Positions 9,550-19,793 of a stretch of 64,000 nt of DNA are shown here, one piece after another. Source of the stretch: Silvibacterium bohemicum (lineage in GTDB: Bacteria > Acidobacteriota > Terriglobia > Terriglobales > Acidobacteriaceae). Position 1 is the stretch's first letter. Every line of letters begins with the position of its first letter. The notes below the pieces were generated by a model, which saw only the letters and a list, made by a program, of their open reading frames with translations, was not told the DNA's origin and did not search any database. The translations under genes and the position numbers were made by a program. The DNA lies in the NCBI RefSeq assembly GCF_001006305.1, contig NZ_LBHJ01000012.1, positions 656,231-720,230 of the forward strand, written 5' to 3'.

Positions 9550-10665
9550 TTATTCGTAGGCCAAAGCGTCGATGGGATCTTTCCGTGCCGCCTTCCAGGC
9601 TGGATAAATTGCACCCAAGATGGACCCGACCAGTGCGATCACCGCTCCGCGCAATCTCCATTCAGCAGTGATGGGGAAGGGCAAGGTAGGAAATCGATAA
9701 GCCATGATGAGCCTGAGCGCCTCCGCCAGGAGGATGCCAGCGATAATGCCCGCAATGGTGACCAGCGCCGTTTCCCGCAGAACGACATTGACGATATAGG
9801 TCTTCGATGCGCCCAGCGATTTGAGAATTCCGATCTCCCGGGTGCGCTCCAGAACCGCGGTGTACATCGACTGGAAGATGACCAGAAAGCCGACGATGAC
9901 CGCAATGCCGATCACGGCGCGCAGCGCGATATTGAAGCCCGGCAGGTGGTCGGGAGTCATCTGCGAGAAGAACTCCTGAACTGTCTGAACCTGATACTGG
10001 CTTAGGCCAGGCGTGGCATGAATCTCGTTGCGGATCAGGTCCTGATTCTTCAGGTCATCGCTTTTGATGTAAAAGAGCGATGCATTGTCCGCGCTCCCCA
10101 TCAGCGCACCAAGGGTACGGATGGGAAGAAAGACGCGTCCTCCTTTGCCGTGTTCGACGATGCCGCTGATGCGAAAGGGATGATTCAAGACCTGGATGGT
10201 GGCGCCGACTACCCTTGGTCCGCTGTTCTTGGGCGCGGAGCGCGCGTAGAGATCGTCGACCATGACGTCGTTCGGGCCGGTGAAGGGGCCGCCAGAGAGG
10301 AAGACGAAGGGCCGCAGGGCATTGAAGCTCTGGAAGTCGATCCCCCAGATCGTCTCCAATCCGCCCGCCATATTGAAGTCGGTAATCGCGGGCGCAGCAA
10401 CTGCCACATGGGGCAGCTTGCGCAGCACCTCGGCAATCTTCGCCGGAACCGGCGCGCCGCCCACCGAGCTGATGAAACTGGCGTTTGGGGGGCGCATGAT
10501 GATGTCGGCGCCGATGCCGCCCGTCTGGCGGCTGGCATTGCTGACCTGGCCCACCATGACAGCCACGATGGATAGAATCATCACCACTTCGATGGCTACG
10601 GCCACCACGCTGATGAGCGTGCGGAGAGGGCGGTGAAGAAGGTTGCCGATGACCAGTTTATTCAT
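9550..10665 (-). CDS. FtsX/MacB-type ABC transporter permease
   Basis: A 371-residue permease with one N-terminal membrane helix (residues about 15-40), a periplasmic MacB_PCD-like domain (about 41-240), and a C-terminal FtsX domain with three helices. It contains the conserved region TREIGILKSLGASKTYI and ends with PAWKAARKDPIDALAYE, typical of this family. Such permeases work with an ATPase in efflux or lipoprotein-type extraction. No ATPase or periplasmic adaptor gene is adjacent in this window: the neighbours are a GT39 gene downstream and a divergent HTH gene upstream. It is therefore an orphan subunit here. Confidence 0.9.
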   Translation of the reverse strand: MNKLVIGNLLHRPLRTLISVVAVAIEVVMILSIVAVMVGQVSNASRQTGGIGADIIMRPPNASFISSVGGAPVPAKIAEVLRKLPHVAVAAPAITDFNMAGGLETIWGIDFQSFNALRPFVFLSGGPFTGPNDVMVDDLYARSAPKNSGPRVVGATIQVLNHPFRISGIVEHGKGGRVFLPIRTLGALMGSADNASLFYIKSDDLKNQDLIRNEIHATPGLSQYQVQTVQEFFSQMTPDHLPGFNIALRAVIGIAVIVGFLVIFQSMYTAVLERTREIGILKSLGASKTYIVNVVLRETALVTIAGIIAGILLAEALRLIMAYRFPTLPFPITAEWRLRGAVIALVGSILGAIYPAWKAARKDPIDALAYE

Positions 10666-11016
10666 GAGTGGATAGAAGTCAGGCTACAAATGAGCGGTTG
10701 GAGGGAGCATTTACAGCTGTCCGACAACCCTGAATTCCGGGGTGCTAACGCTTTAATCGAAGCGATTAGATCAGTCCCCTCAGTTGCACTCACTCTGGTG
10801 AGTGTACCAAAATGAGAAATATCGGACGGAAGTTGCCGATATGTGAATTCAGAGTTACAAAAGCACCACCGGTGGTGCAGGCAGTATCCAGTAGGTATAT
10901 GAAAATAAAGGGAAATTATGCAGTTTTCCTTTGACGTCCCCCAGGCTCCGGCGATATATCTACTGTAAGTCATTGAAATCCTTGCCCTTCTGCCTTTTGT
11001 AGTGAGGTTCGGAAGC
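10666..11016. promoter_or_regulatory. Divergent control region with three inverted repeats and a sigma70-like promoter
   Basis: This 351-bp gap between the FtsX permease and the RodZ-like gene holds three inverted repeats: TAATCG-AAG-CGATTA (10754-10768), CACTCAC-TCTG-GTGAGTG (10787-10804) and a perfect 16-bp palindrome GCACCACCGGTGGTGC (10863-10878). A plausible promoter for the rightward gene is TTGACG at 10931-10936 and TATATC at 10955-10960 with an 18-base spacer. The repeats look like operator sites, but no cognate regulator is identified. Confidence 0.5.
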
Positions 11017-11508
11017 ATGTCTGAATTCGGCACCGAGTTACGGAGAGAACGGGAAAGCCGGGGCATTGGTCTGGAGGCCATCAGCGAGGCCACGAAGATC
11101 AGCAGCAGCCACTTGCAAGCTCTGGAATCCAGCAACTTCCAGCGTCTGCCCGGCGGAGTCTTCAACAAGGGAATCGTGCGCGGGTATGCGCGAGTCGTAG
11201 GCCTGGACGAAGATGCCTGGGTCGAGCGGTTCATGGCTGCCTATCAAGGCAGCGGGCAGCTCAAGGACGATGACGCCAGCTGGATCGAATTCGCCGAAAA
11301 CGTGGGCAAGAATCGCACCAATGTAGGCGACCTCCCCAACAAGCGTCTCCGCTGGGCTGGAGTCGCACTCCTGTTGACCCTTCTCGCGGTGCTGGGATGG
11401 TTTGTCTGGCATTACGTCAGCAACAAGATGTCGGCGCAAGTTGCTCATCCTCGTACGCAGGAAGTCTCTGCCGCCGCCGCCGACCTTCCGCACCGTCTTC
11501 CGCATTGA
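11017..11508 (+). CDS. RodZ-like HTH protein with one membrane helix
   Basis: A 163-residue protein. Residues about 3-72 form a RodZ/HTH_25-type helix-turn-helix with the typical start EFGTELRRERESRGIGLEAI. A polar linker follows, then one membrane segment at about residues 113-133 (LLLTLLAVLGWFVWHYV) and a short periplasmic tail of about 30 residues. RodZ links MreB to the cell-wall machinery, but full RodZ has a large periplasmic domain that is missing here, so this is a short relative. The ATG at 11017 has an upstream GAGG at a good distance; an in-frame GTG exists at 11002. Confidence 0.8.
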   Translation: MSEFGTELRRERESRGIGLEAISEATKISSSHLQALESSNFQRLPGGVFNKGIVRGYARVVGLDEDAWVERFMAAYQGSGQLKDDDASWIEFAENVGKNRTNVGDLPNKRLRWAGVALLLTLLAVLGWFVWHYVSNKMSAQVAHPRTQEVSAAAADLPHRLPH

Positions 11509-11785
11509 CCCGTCATTTCTCTTTCCACAGTTGCCCACCTCTGCCCCGTTCAAGCTAGCCAATCGCTGGTGACCATTTTGTTTCGCCCATTCGCTTTAGT
11601 CCTTTGTCGCAGTTAGCTCTGGTCTTGTAACATCGAACAGATGTTGATTTCGGGATGTCCACTCCAGATTCCTGGCCGCCAGTCATTTCTCTCCAAGTCA
11701 TGGAATCTACCTGTGAATCAATCCGGCCAATGCGGAAGACGAGTTTCCGCGAGCCGTTGCCATCCCAAATTGGAGGAACTCCGTA

Positions 11786-12932
<1,147 letters not shown>

Positions 12933-12958
<26 letters not shown>

Positions 12959-13022
12959 GAAGCGGCTGGCTAAAAGTCCGGTCAGCTAAAAGCAGTTAGC
13001 AAAGAAACGGTTAGCAAAACAA
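12933..13022 (+). repeat. 15-bp tandem repeat array, six units, spanning the metK stop
   Basis: Six head-to-tail units (lengths 15,15,16,14,15,15) with approximate consensus CGGTTAGCTAAAAGT run from the last metK codons, through the stop codon, into the terminator stem. Units include CGGTTAGCGAAAAGG, CGGGTCGCTAAGAAG and CGGCTGGCTAAAAGT. The same unit appears in reverse orientation at 13200-13259. Confidence 0.8.
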
Positions 13023-13055
13023 GGCAGGCTCTTCGGAGTCTGCCTTGTTTTTTTT
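13020..13055 (+). terminator. Rho-independent terminator of metK
   Basis: A 12-bp stem with one G-T pair (CAAGGCAGGCTC, loop TTCG, GAGTCTGCCTTG) is followed by eight T. Confidence 0.93.
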
Positions 13056-13199
13056 AGCGAAGTGCGATGTGTAGAGCCATTCCAAGTGTTGTTTGACCAA
13101 AGCATCGCCGGAATTCTTCCTTTCTGCGGTCGTCAAAATGAGGCCCCCCCAAGCTCAGGTTTCCTTCCGTGCAGCCTGTCTCGCCGTCTTACCGCCAAC

Positions 13200-13259
13200 C
13201 GGACTTTAGCTACCCGTTTTTTAGCTGTCCGCTTTTTAGCCACCCGGACTTTAGCTAAT
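13200..13259 (-). repeat. 15-bp tandem repeat array, four units, inverted relative to the metK array
   Basis: Four exactly spaced 15-base units: CGGACTTTAGCTACC, CGTTTTTTAGCTGTC, CGCTTTTTAGCCACC, CGGACTTTAGCTAAT. A weaker fifth unit precedes them. Read on the minus strand the consensus is CGGGTAGCTAAAGTC, matching the array at 12933-13022. The array ends 8 bases before the HIT gene start, so it occupies that gene's leader. Confidence 0.8.
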
Positions 13260-13267
13260 CTCTATCC

Positions 13268-13843
13268 ATGGACCATCTCTGGACTCCCTGGCGCTATGCC
13301 TATGTCACCGATGAGCAAAAGAACGCGCGCAAGGGCGTTCCCGAGGAGCTGAGCGCGTGGCCTGGAGACGAGGGTTGCGTCTTCTGCAACATCATCGCCG
13401 CCGCCGACTACGCCATCACCCAAGGCATGGCTGTGGATGAGGCCGAGCGCGTAGCCGGCATCGTCGATCGCGGCGAGTTCAACTTCGTCTGTCTCAACCG
13501 CTATCCCTACAATGCCGGACACGTCATGATCGTCCCGTATGCTCACAGGTCGTCGCTTGCCGTGCTCGACCGGGAGACCGCGCACGAGATGGCCGATCTG
13601 GCCCAGCGCTGCGAGCTGGCGCTCCAAGAGGTCTACCATCCCCACGGATTTAATTTTGGACTGAATCTGGGGAAGGCGGCGGGAGCGGGAGTGGCCGAAC
13701 ACCTTCACCTGCATGCGCTGCCGCGCTGGGCTGGAGATACCAACTTCATGACTGTGGTAGCCGAAAGCCGCGTCCTTCCCGAAGATCTCTCAGTGACCTG
13801 GCAGCGCCTGCGCCAAGCCTTCCGTATCGCCCCGGGAAGCTAA
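13268..13843 (+). CDS. HIT family nucleotide hydrolase/phosphorylase (Ap4A phosphorylase-like)
   Basis: HIT proteins cleave nucleotide phosphoanhydride or phosphoramidate bonds. The 191-residue protein starts MDHLWTPWRYAYV, a signature of the branch that includes the mycobacterial Ap4A phosphorylase. A CxxC-like pair lies at Cys37-Cys40. The histidine triad is His145-x-His147-x-His149 in GVAEHLHLHALPRW, and GHVMIVPY precedes it. Diadenosine polyphosphate as substrate is inference from the subfamily. No good ribosome binding site is seen, and the leader is filled by the 15-bp repeats. Confidence 0.88.
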   Translation: MDHLWTPWRYAYVTDEQKNARKGVPEELSAWPGDEGCVFCNIIAAADYAITQGMAVDEAERVAGIVDRGEFNFVCLNRYPYNAGHVMIVPYAHRSSLAVLDRETAHEMADLAQRCELALQEVYHPHGFNFGLNLGKAAGAGVAEHLHLHALPRWAGDTNFMTVVAESRVLPEDLSVTWQRLRQAFRIAPGS

Positions 13844-13897
13844 CGCGCCATCTCTGCCCTGTGCATCCAACGGTGGAGAAGCACGGAGGAGTCATTC

Positions 13898-14116
13898 ATG
13901 GCGGAAGCAGCGAAACAGCAGGAGCCGGCTGAGGAACAGGCCAAAAATCAGCCCCAGCCCAGCGTGCAGCCCGTAGAGCCCCCAGATCCCCGTCAAGCCG
14001 GCCAGGCAACACACCGCGCGGTCGTAAACAAAGATCCCAAAGATTCGGAGCGGCATCCGCAAGAGGCGCCCGGCCAGCATGCGACTGGCTCGTTCACGAC
14101 GAACGACGAGAAATAG
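13898..14116 (+). CDS. Small hydrophilic Gln/Pro-rich hypothetical protein
   Basis: An unrecognised 72-residue protein, very rich in Gln, Pro, Glu and Ala, with no hydrophobic segment; probably disordered. It is listed as a gene because a strong ribosome binding site, GGAGGAG at 13885-13891, sits 6 bases before the ATG. Its stop codon abuts the rmuC stop codon on the other strand with no gap. It follows the HIT gene by 54 bp and may be cotranscribed. An opposite-strand frame of similar size exists here but has no ribosome binding site. Confidence 0.55.
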   Translation: MAEAAKQQEPAEEQAKNQPQPSVQPVEPPDPRQAGQATHRAVVNKDPKDSERHPQEAPGQHATGSFTTNDEK

Positions 14117-15631
14117 CTACTCGCGGCGATTTAACGCTGTCTCCTCATCGCTTTTGGCAGCCAGGCTCAGGCCGTCATCACTCCCGTCCTGTTCATCCTG
14201 AAAGGCTAGCCCGGCCAGCTTTGGAGGCAGCGATTGCTGAAGGGACTTCACCGGTTTCACCCCTAGCTCTTTCAGCATCTCTGCTTGGCGGATGGCGTTG
14301 CCCTTGCCCTGAGCCAGCTTCTTGTACGCGTCGTCGTAGCTGCTCCGCGCTGCGTCCAGGCTTTTGCCGACATCGGTTAGATCTTTGGCGAAGGCGGCGA
14401 GCTTGTCATAAAGTTCGCTGCCACGCCGGACGATCTCCTGCACATTTTTGGTCTGTTGCTCTTGTCTCCACAGTTGGGCAACGGTGCGGAGTACAAACAG
14501 TAGCGTGCTGGGGCTCACCAGTAGGACGCTCTTCTCCCAGGCCTCCTGCCACAGCTTGTTGTCCCGGCCGATGGCGGCGATGAATGCCGGCTCGATGGGG
14601 ACGAACATGATCACGAAATCCAGCGAGTTGAGGCTGTAAAGGGCGTGGTAGTCGCGCTTCGAGAGGTCGCGGATATGCGTCCGCACCGCAGTCAGATGGC
14701 GGCCCAATGCGGCATCGCGCAGGGAGTCCTCCACTGCGCTGCAGGCGTCGTTGTAGTCGTTGAGCGACACCTTGGAGTCCAGCACCAGGTGCCGTCCTTC
14801 CGGCAAATCCAGGATCACGTCTAGCCGCGCCCGCGTCCGATCCTCGCGCGTGAAGCTTTCCTGTACGCGATATTCGTACCCTTTGCGCAATCCGGAAGAT
14901 TCGAGGATGCTCTCGAGCACTAACTCGCCCCAGTCTCCCTGGGTCTTGGACGAGCCGCGCAGCGCGCTCACCAGGTTGGTCGCGTCCTGCGAAAGCCGCT
15001 CGTTCAGCGTGCGAAGCTGCTCAATCTGAGTCTTCAGCTCGGTCCGGCCGGTGAGGCCGTCTTTCTCCAGGCTCTCGACTTTGGTCTGGAATTCGCCGAA
15101 TTTCTCCTTGAGCGGCTTAATCAGATTGCCCAGATTCGCCTCGTTCTGATCGGTGAATTTCTTCGATTTCTCGTCCAGAATGCGGTTGGCGAGAGCCTCG
15201 AATTGATCTGAAAGCTCTTTCCGGGCCGAGGTCAGCACCGTAAGCTTCTCCTGCGATGCGTTCTTTTCTGCCTCAAACTTAGCCGTAAGCTCTGCGACCG
15301 TCGATTTGAGCCCCGAAATGTCCCCACGCAGCTGATCCTTAAGCGACTCATTGCTGGTGCATTCGCTCTGCAGGGCCTCGACTCGCTGCTGTAAATGGCT
15401 GTTTCCGGCCTCCAGCCTGGCAATTTCGGAGCGCTGTTTCGCATCGCGTTCGTTCCAGTTCGCTTCTGCCGCGGATTTCTCGCGCATCACCGCATCGAGC
15501 GCGGCGGACTTCTGGGACACTTCTGCGGCTAAACCCTCAGCGCGCTGCCCAGTGGCCGCCTTTGCCGCCAGCCACGCCAGCAATGCGGCCAGTCCCGCAG
15601 CCGCGAGCGCGATTACCATCCATAGAATCAT
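14117..15631 (-). CDS. rmuC: DNA recombination protein RmuC
   Basis: RmuC limits recombination at inverted repeats and has a nuclease-like fold. The 504-residue product from ATG 15631 begins with a membrane anchor (residues 1-22), then a long coiled coil to about residue 210, then the conserved RmuC domain. That domain includes KTQGDWGELVLESILE, ARLDVILDLPEGRHLVLDSK and FVIMFVPIEPAF. The acidic-Lys array (Asp/Asp-x-Lys) fits a PD-(D/E)XK-like core. A GTG at 15652 would add seven residues. It is convergent with the small gene before it. Confidence 0.93.
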   Translation of the reverse strand: MILWMVIALAAAGLAALLAWLAAKAATGQRAEGLAAEVSQKSAALDAVMREKSAAEANWNERDAKQRSEIARLEAGNSHLQQRVEALQSECTSNESLKDQLRGDISGLKSTVAELTAKFEAEKNASQEKLTVLTSARKELSDQFEALANRILDEKSKKFTDQNEANLGNLIKPLKEKFGEFQTKVESLEKDGLTGRTELKTQIEQLRTLNERLSQDATNLVSALRGSSKTQGDWGELVLESILESSGLRKGYEYRVQESFTREDRTRARLDVILDLPEGRHLVLDSKVSLNDYNDACSAVEDSLRDAALGRHLTAVRTHIRDLSKRDYHALYSLNSLDFVIMFVPIEPAFIAAIGRDNKLWQEAWEKSVLLVSPSTLLFVLRTVAQLWRQEQQTKNVQEIVRRGSELYDKLAAFAKDLTDVGKSLDAARSSYDDAYKKLAQGKGNAIRQAEMLKELGVKPVKSLQQSLPPKLAGLAFQDEQDGSDDGLSLAAKSDEETALNRRE

Positions 15632-15831
15632 GGATGAACTATAACGCTGCACCCTTCCCGGCGTCCGGGCATCTCTGTGGAGAAGTTGAAGAGAAACGCC
15701 TCCGCCGCTTTACACCACTAAACGGCCTCAGTAGACTTGAAATTTCGGGGCAAGGAAAAGTTGTGTCTCTATATCCGGCACAAAAATCTGCAACCGAACT
15801 GATTCAGTAGCACCCAAGAGGAGAGACACGC

Positions 15832-16077
15832 ATGGCAGCAGTGGAAGAGAAGGTTAAGCAGATCATCGTCGAGCAGCTCCAGGTCGATGAAGCCGAAGTC
15901 ACCCCCAGCGCTTCTTTTCAGGAAGACCTCGGCGCCGATTCGCTCGACGTCGTTGAGCTGGTCATGCAGTTTGAGGAAGCCTTCGACATCGAGATCCCCG
16001 ACGAGGACGCCGAGAAGATCAAGACCGTGAAGGATGCTATCGAGTACATCGATAAGAACGCGAAAGGCGGCAAGTAA
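15832..16077 (+). CDS. acpP: Acyl carrier protein
   Basis: Carries growing acyl chains in fatty acid synthesis. The 81-residue acidic protein has the phosphopantetheine attachment site [10 protein letters not shown] with Ser37. A ribosome binding site GAGGAGA lies upstream of the ATG. It is followed after 2 bases by fabF, the common acpP-fabF pair. Confidence 0.97.
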   Translation: MAAVEEKVKQIIVEQLQVDEAEVTPSASFQEDLGADSLDVVELVMQFEEAFDIEIPDEDAEKIKTVKDAIEYIDKNAKGGK

Positions 16078-16079
16078 CC

Positions 16080-17327
16080 TTGCAACGGCGCGTTGTAGTT
16101 ACCGGGCTCGGGCTGGTTTGCGCAGTGGGCAACACGGCTCCCGAGATCTGGTCGAAGCTGCTCGCGGGTAAGAGCGGGATGGCGCCCATTACCGCCTTCG
16201 ACACGACAGGCTTCTCCGTCACCTTTGCGGCCGAGGTCAAGAACTTCGATCCACTCGACTTCGTGGATAAGAAGGAGTCGCGCAAGATGGCGCGCTTCAT
16301 CCATCTTGCCCTTGGCGCTACCCACGAAGCCATGGAGAACTCAGGCCTCAAGATCACCGACCAGAATGCGACGCGCGTTGGAGTTCACATCGGCTCCGGT
16401 ATCGGCGGATTCGACATCATCGAGCGCGAGCATAGCGCCATGCTTGCCGGTGGTCCGCGCAAGATATCCCCATTTTTCATTCCTGCAGCCATCATCAATC
16501 TTGCTGCCGGCCAGGTGAGCATCCGGTACGGCGCCAAAGGCCCCAACGAGGCCACGGCGACAGCCTGCACCACCAGCGCGCACTCCATCGGCGATGCCTA
16601 TCGCATCATCGAGCGGGGCGACGCGGACGTAATGATCGCCGGCGGTTCTGAGGCGGCCATTACTCCCATGGGCATCGGCGGTTTTGCGGCCATGCGCGCG
16701 CTCTCTACGCGCAATGATGATCCGGAGCACGCCTGCCGTCCCTTCGACAAAGATCGCGATGGATTTGTCTGCGGCGAAGGAGCGGGCATCTTGATCCTCG
16801 AAGAGCTCGAACACGCCAAGGCTCGCGGCGCAAAGATCGTGGCCGAGATTATCGGCTACGGCATGAGCGCGGACGCCTTCCACATCACCGGCATGCCCGA
16901 AGACGGAGACGGCTGCTTCCGTGCTATGGAAAACGCTCTCAAGAGCGCCAACCTGCGGCCCGAGCAGATCGACTACGTAAACGCACATGCCACCTCGACC
17001 CCGCTGGGAGACGCCACCGAGTCGAAGGCCATGCAGCGCCTCTTCGGCGAACATGCCACCAGCCACAAGCTGCTGGTCAGCTCGACGAAATCGATGACCG
17101 GCCACCTGCTGGGCGGCGCCGGAGGTCTGGAGGCCGGCATCACCATCATGGCCCTCATGAATCAGATCGTTCCTCCGACCGCAAATCTCGACAATGTCGA
17201 TCCGGAGTGCAAGCTGAACTACATTGCCAATCATCCTCAGAATGCGAAGCTCGACTATGCCTTGTCGAACTCCTTTGGCTTCGGAGGCACCAACGGCTCG
17301 CTGGTCTTCCGCCGCTGGGAGGAATAA
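16080..17327 (+). CDS. fabF: Beta-ketoacyl-ACP synthase II (TTG start)
   Basis: Condenses malonyl-ACP with acyl-ACP in fatty acid elongation. The 415-residue protein has the thiolase-fold triad Cys163 (ATACTTSAHS), His303 (NAHATSTPLGD) and His342 (SMTGHLLGGAGG), almost the same numbering as E. coli FabF. The start is TTG two bases after the acpP stop; the ribosome binding site (AAAGGCGG) is inside the end of acpP, so the pair is probably translationally coupled. No ATG alternative keeps the conserved RRVVVTGLG start. Confidence 0.96.
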   Translation: MQRRVVVTGLGLVCAVGNTAPEIWSKLLAGKSGMAPITAFDTTGFSVTFAAEVKNFDPLDFVDKKESRKMARFIHLALGATHEAMENSGLKITDQNATRVGVHIGSGIGGFDIIEREHSAMLAGGPRKISPFFIPAAIINLAAGQVSIRYGAKGPNEATATACTTSAHSIGDAYRIIERGDADVMIAGGSEAAITPMGIGGFAAMRALSTRNDDPEHACRPFDKDRDGFVCGEGAGILILEELEHAKARGAKIVAEIIGYGMSADAFHITGMPEDGDGCFRAMENALKSANLRPEQIDYVNAHATSTPLGDATESKAMQRLFGEHATSHKLLVSSTKSMTGHLLGGAGGLEAGITIMALMNQIVPPTANLDNVDPECKLNYIANHPQNAKLDYALSNSFGFGGTNGSLVFRRWEE

Positions 17328-17360
17328 AGACTAGCGAGCGTCGTAAAACGGCTTCTCACG

Positions 17361-17403
17361 AACTGCCTCTCCTTCATGTCTCACGGAGAGGCAGTTTTCT
17401 TTG
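17361..17403 (+). terminator. Terminator after fabF, overlapping the lysR stop
   Basis: A perfect 12-bp stem (AACTGCCTCTCC and GGAGAGGCAGTT, 12-base loop) is followed by a T-rich tail on the plus strand. The convergent LysR gene ends inside this hairpin at 17381. Confidence 0.8.
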
Positions 17404-18322
17404 CTGCCCGATTCTTCGTCTGAGGAGTGGGGTCCATTGGCCGGCTCAGCAGGAAAGAGCGAAATGCCCCGGCATTCCCAGTCGGTTCCGGTCCTGCAGG
17501 ATAGGCAAGAGAAAACATTCGCGACAATTTGAGCCCACGAACGCGTGCCAGCTTCAGCGTGCCGAGCGCCAATTGATTACGCACGGCCCAGCGTGAGGCG
17601 AAGGTTACGCCAAGCCCTGCTTCAACGGCTGTGAGCAGACCTTCGGTCGAGTCCAGTTCCATGCGCGTGTTGAGGTCCTTGGTCTTCAGGCCGGCATGGG
17701 CCAGCGCGTTCTCTACCACGCGGCGCGAGCCGGAGCCGAATTCCCTTATCAGCAGCGGTGCTTCTTTGAGCATCGCAATATCGATTTCATGGTCGGCCCA
17801 CTCGTGGCTGGCTGCGACCACCAGCACCATCTGATCTTCCATGAAGGGCTCGATGTGGATGTCTTTGCGCAGCGCCGGCCCCTCGATCAAGGCGAGATGA
17901 ATGCGGTGCGCGATGAGCTCTTCGAGCATGGCGTCGGTGTTGCCGCTCACCGCGGTCATCGAGACGCGTGGATTCTCCGCGAGGAAGCCGGCGACGAGCC
18001 TGGGCAGCAGATAGACGCCGATGGTCTGCGAAGCTCCGACCGCAAGCTGGCCACCCTGTTTCCCAACCGCATTGGCGACCGCCTCCGACGCTTCATCGGA
18101 GAGCGCTTTCATGCGTTGCGCGAAAGGCAACAGGGCCTGTCCCCCCGGCGTGAGAGTAATGCGGCCTCCGCTGCGGTCGAAGAGCGGGACGCCGTATTCA
18201 TCTTCGAGTGCCTTGATCTGCTGGGTGACGGCGGGCTGCGTCAGCAGAAGTTCTTCGGCTGCACGGCTGAAGTTGAGGTGCGTCGCCACGACCCGAAAGA
18301 CTTTAAGACGAAAATTCTCCAC
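17381..18322 (-). CDS. LysR family transcriptional regulator
   Basis: A 313-residue regulator. The N-terminal winged HTH (residues about 1-60) has the LysR pattern NFSRAAEELLLTQPAVTQQIKALE. A two-lobe effector-binding domain follows to about residue 295. The sequence resembles the CysL/CbbR-like branch, which controls sulfur or carbon assimilation genes, but the target and effector are unknown. No divergently read gene lies next to it: the upstream neighbour is the ClC/flavoprotein pair on the same strand. Confidence 0.92.
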   Translation of the reverse strand: MENFRLKVFRVVATHLNFSRAAEELLLTQPAVTQQIKALEDEYGVPLFDRSGGRITLTPGGQALLPFAQRMKALSDEASEAVANAVGKQGGQLAVGASQTIGVYLLPRLVAGFLAENPRVSMTAVSGNTDAMLEELIAHRIHLALIEGPALRKDIHIEPFMEDQMVLVVAASHEWADHEIDIAMLKEAPLLIREFGSGSRRVVENALAHAGLKTKDLNTRMELDSTEGLLTAVEAGLGVTFASRWAVRNQLALGTLKLARVRGLKLSRMFSLAYPAGPEPTGNAGAFRSFLLSRPMDPTPQTKNRAAKKTASP

Positions 18323-18431
18323 GTTGCTTCACTGTACATCGATCTGCAGTGGCTACGCCGCGACTCTTGATCGCTCAGACTGCTGATTCTCTTGGGGCAG
18401 ACAATCTTCCACTGTTAAAGAATATTTCCGG

Positions 18432-19793
18432 TTAGGTGGTTTTCAAAGATGGGGCTGCTTTCGGGCTAACCGTCTGTTCGTCAGCGAGCATCGAGGGTCT
18501 GCTCTCTCGCGGCAGCTCACCTCCGGGCTCCGATGTAGCGATCCCGTACAGCGCTCGCGAAGAGAGGCTGCGCGCCACGCCCCACGCAATCAGATTGCAG
18601 ACCAGGATCAGCGGCAAAAGCCTCCACTGGCCGGTCAACTCGACTGCCATCAGCGTAGCCATCAGCGGGGCGTGCGTGACTGCGGCAAGCAGGCACCCCA
18701 TGCCCACGATAGCGAAGAGCAAAGGATTCGAACCATGGATCAGATGTATCCCGATCAAGCCGATAGCGCTGCCTGCGAAAAGCGTCGGAGTGAAGACTCC
18801 TCCGACGGTTCCGGTTCCCACGCAAAAAGTAGTGGCGCAAAGCCGTAGCAGGAAAATCGAGAGCAGAGCGGAGAGAGCAGGCGTGGACTGCATCATGCTG
18901 AGCAGTGCGGCATCGCCGTTCCCCCACACCTGCGCGCTGCTCAGCGAGAGAGCGCCCACCAGCAGACCGCTCCACAGCAGCGGCAGAGGCAATCTGGAGC
19001 TGAAGCGCAGGCTGCGAACGACCCATTGATACGCTGGGCCGAGAACTCCGATCAATGCTGCTGCAATTACCGCCAGCAGGATATGTGGGAGGTCAGCGCC
19101 CAGGCGCGCGTGCACCGCGAAGAGCGGTCCGCCGCCCAGGATGAAACGTCCGGTGAGGCTTCCGGCGAAAGCTGCGACTAACAGTAGAGGGCAATCGGCG
19201 AGAGCAATTTTTCCGATGACGATCTCTGCCGCGAAGAACATGCCCGCGATGGGCGCCTGGTAGACCGTTGCGACCGCCGCAGCTGCGCCGCACGCAACCT
19301 GGGTGGCCAGCGGCAGCAGAGAGATCTTCGCGCGCCGGCCAAGCAGCGAGGTAGCCGCGGAGGCGAATTGAATCATCGAGCCCTCGCGCCCGATGGCTGC
19401 GCCGGAGGCTACCGAAAAAGCGGAAGAGATGGTTCTCCCCAGAGTGGGGACAAAGGGAATGCGTCCGCCGTGCAGTCGCACCGCCTCCACATATTCTTCG
19501 AAGGCCCCAGCCCGTACGAAGCGCTTCGCTATCCAGGTCACCGCCATGGCGCATAGCGCACCGATGGCCGGGGTGACGACTCTGCGCCATGAGGGCAGGC
19601 TATGCGCCGCATCGGCCAGCAATCCGGCATGGCCGGTGAGCAGCCACTGCAGGAGCCGAAAGAAAAGCCGGACGACGACGCAGGCTAACCCGCTGGCGAT
19701 GCCGATGGCAGCCGCTCCGTGCAGGTTCCAGAGCAGATTCTCAAGGTACGATCGTCGCTTCATGCCCGGAGCGTACTCAGGAGGCGCGGTCAT
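18432..19793 (-). CDS. ClC-family chloride channel/transporter, ClcB-like
   Basis: Membrane protein of 453 residues with the ClC fold. It keeps GREGS (the gating glutamate of the GREGP motif), the YQAPIAG helix and GVFTPTLF near the C-terminus. The first filter motif, GSGIP in CLC antiporters, is replaced by the region AGAFEEYVEA, as in ClcB-like members, so ion coupling and selectivity may differ. Its ATG overlaps the stop codon of the upstream flavoprotein gene by four bases (ATGA), indicating translational coupling. Met11 is an alternative start. Confidence 0.88.
   Translation of the reverse strand: MTAPPEYAPGMKRRSYLENLLWNLHGAAAIGIASGLACVVVRLFFRLLQWLLTGHAGLLADAAHSLPSWRRVVTPAIGALCAMAVTWIAKRFVRAGAFEEYVEAVRLHGGRIPFVPTLGRTISSAFSVASGAAIGREGSMIQFASAATSLLGRRAKISLLPLATQVACGAAAAVATVYQAPIAGMFFAAEIVIGKIALADCPLLLVAAFAGSLTGRFILGGGPLFAVHARLGADLPHILLAVIAAALIGVLGPAYQWVVRSLRFSSRLPLPLLWSGLLVGALSLSSAQVWGNGDAALLSMMQSTPALSALLSIFLLRLCATTFCVGTGTVGGVFTPTLFAGSAIGLIGIHLIHGSNPLLFAIVGMGCLLAAVTHAPLMATLMAVELTGQWRLLPLILVCNLIAWGVARSLSSRALYGIATSEPGGELPRESRPSMLADEQTVSPKAAPSLKTT

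Noticed and set aside
11509-11785. SAM riboswitch upstream of metK
   Set aside because: The leader lacks recognisable SAM-I or other SAM riboswitch core sequences and has no antiterminator/terminator pair before the start.
13062-13352. 96-codon frame with a pentapeptide-like repeat (LATRF, LAVRF, LATRT)
   Set aside because: The repeats arise because the 15-bp DNA unit is five codons long; the frame has no ribosome binding site and overlaps the HIT gene out of frame.
16385-17234. Minus-strand frames opposite fabF
   Set aside because: Shadows of a fully conserved FabF coding region.
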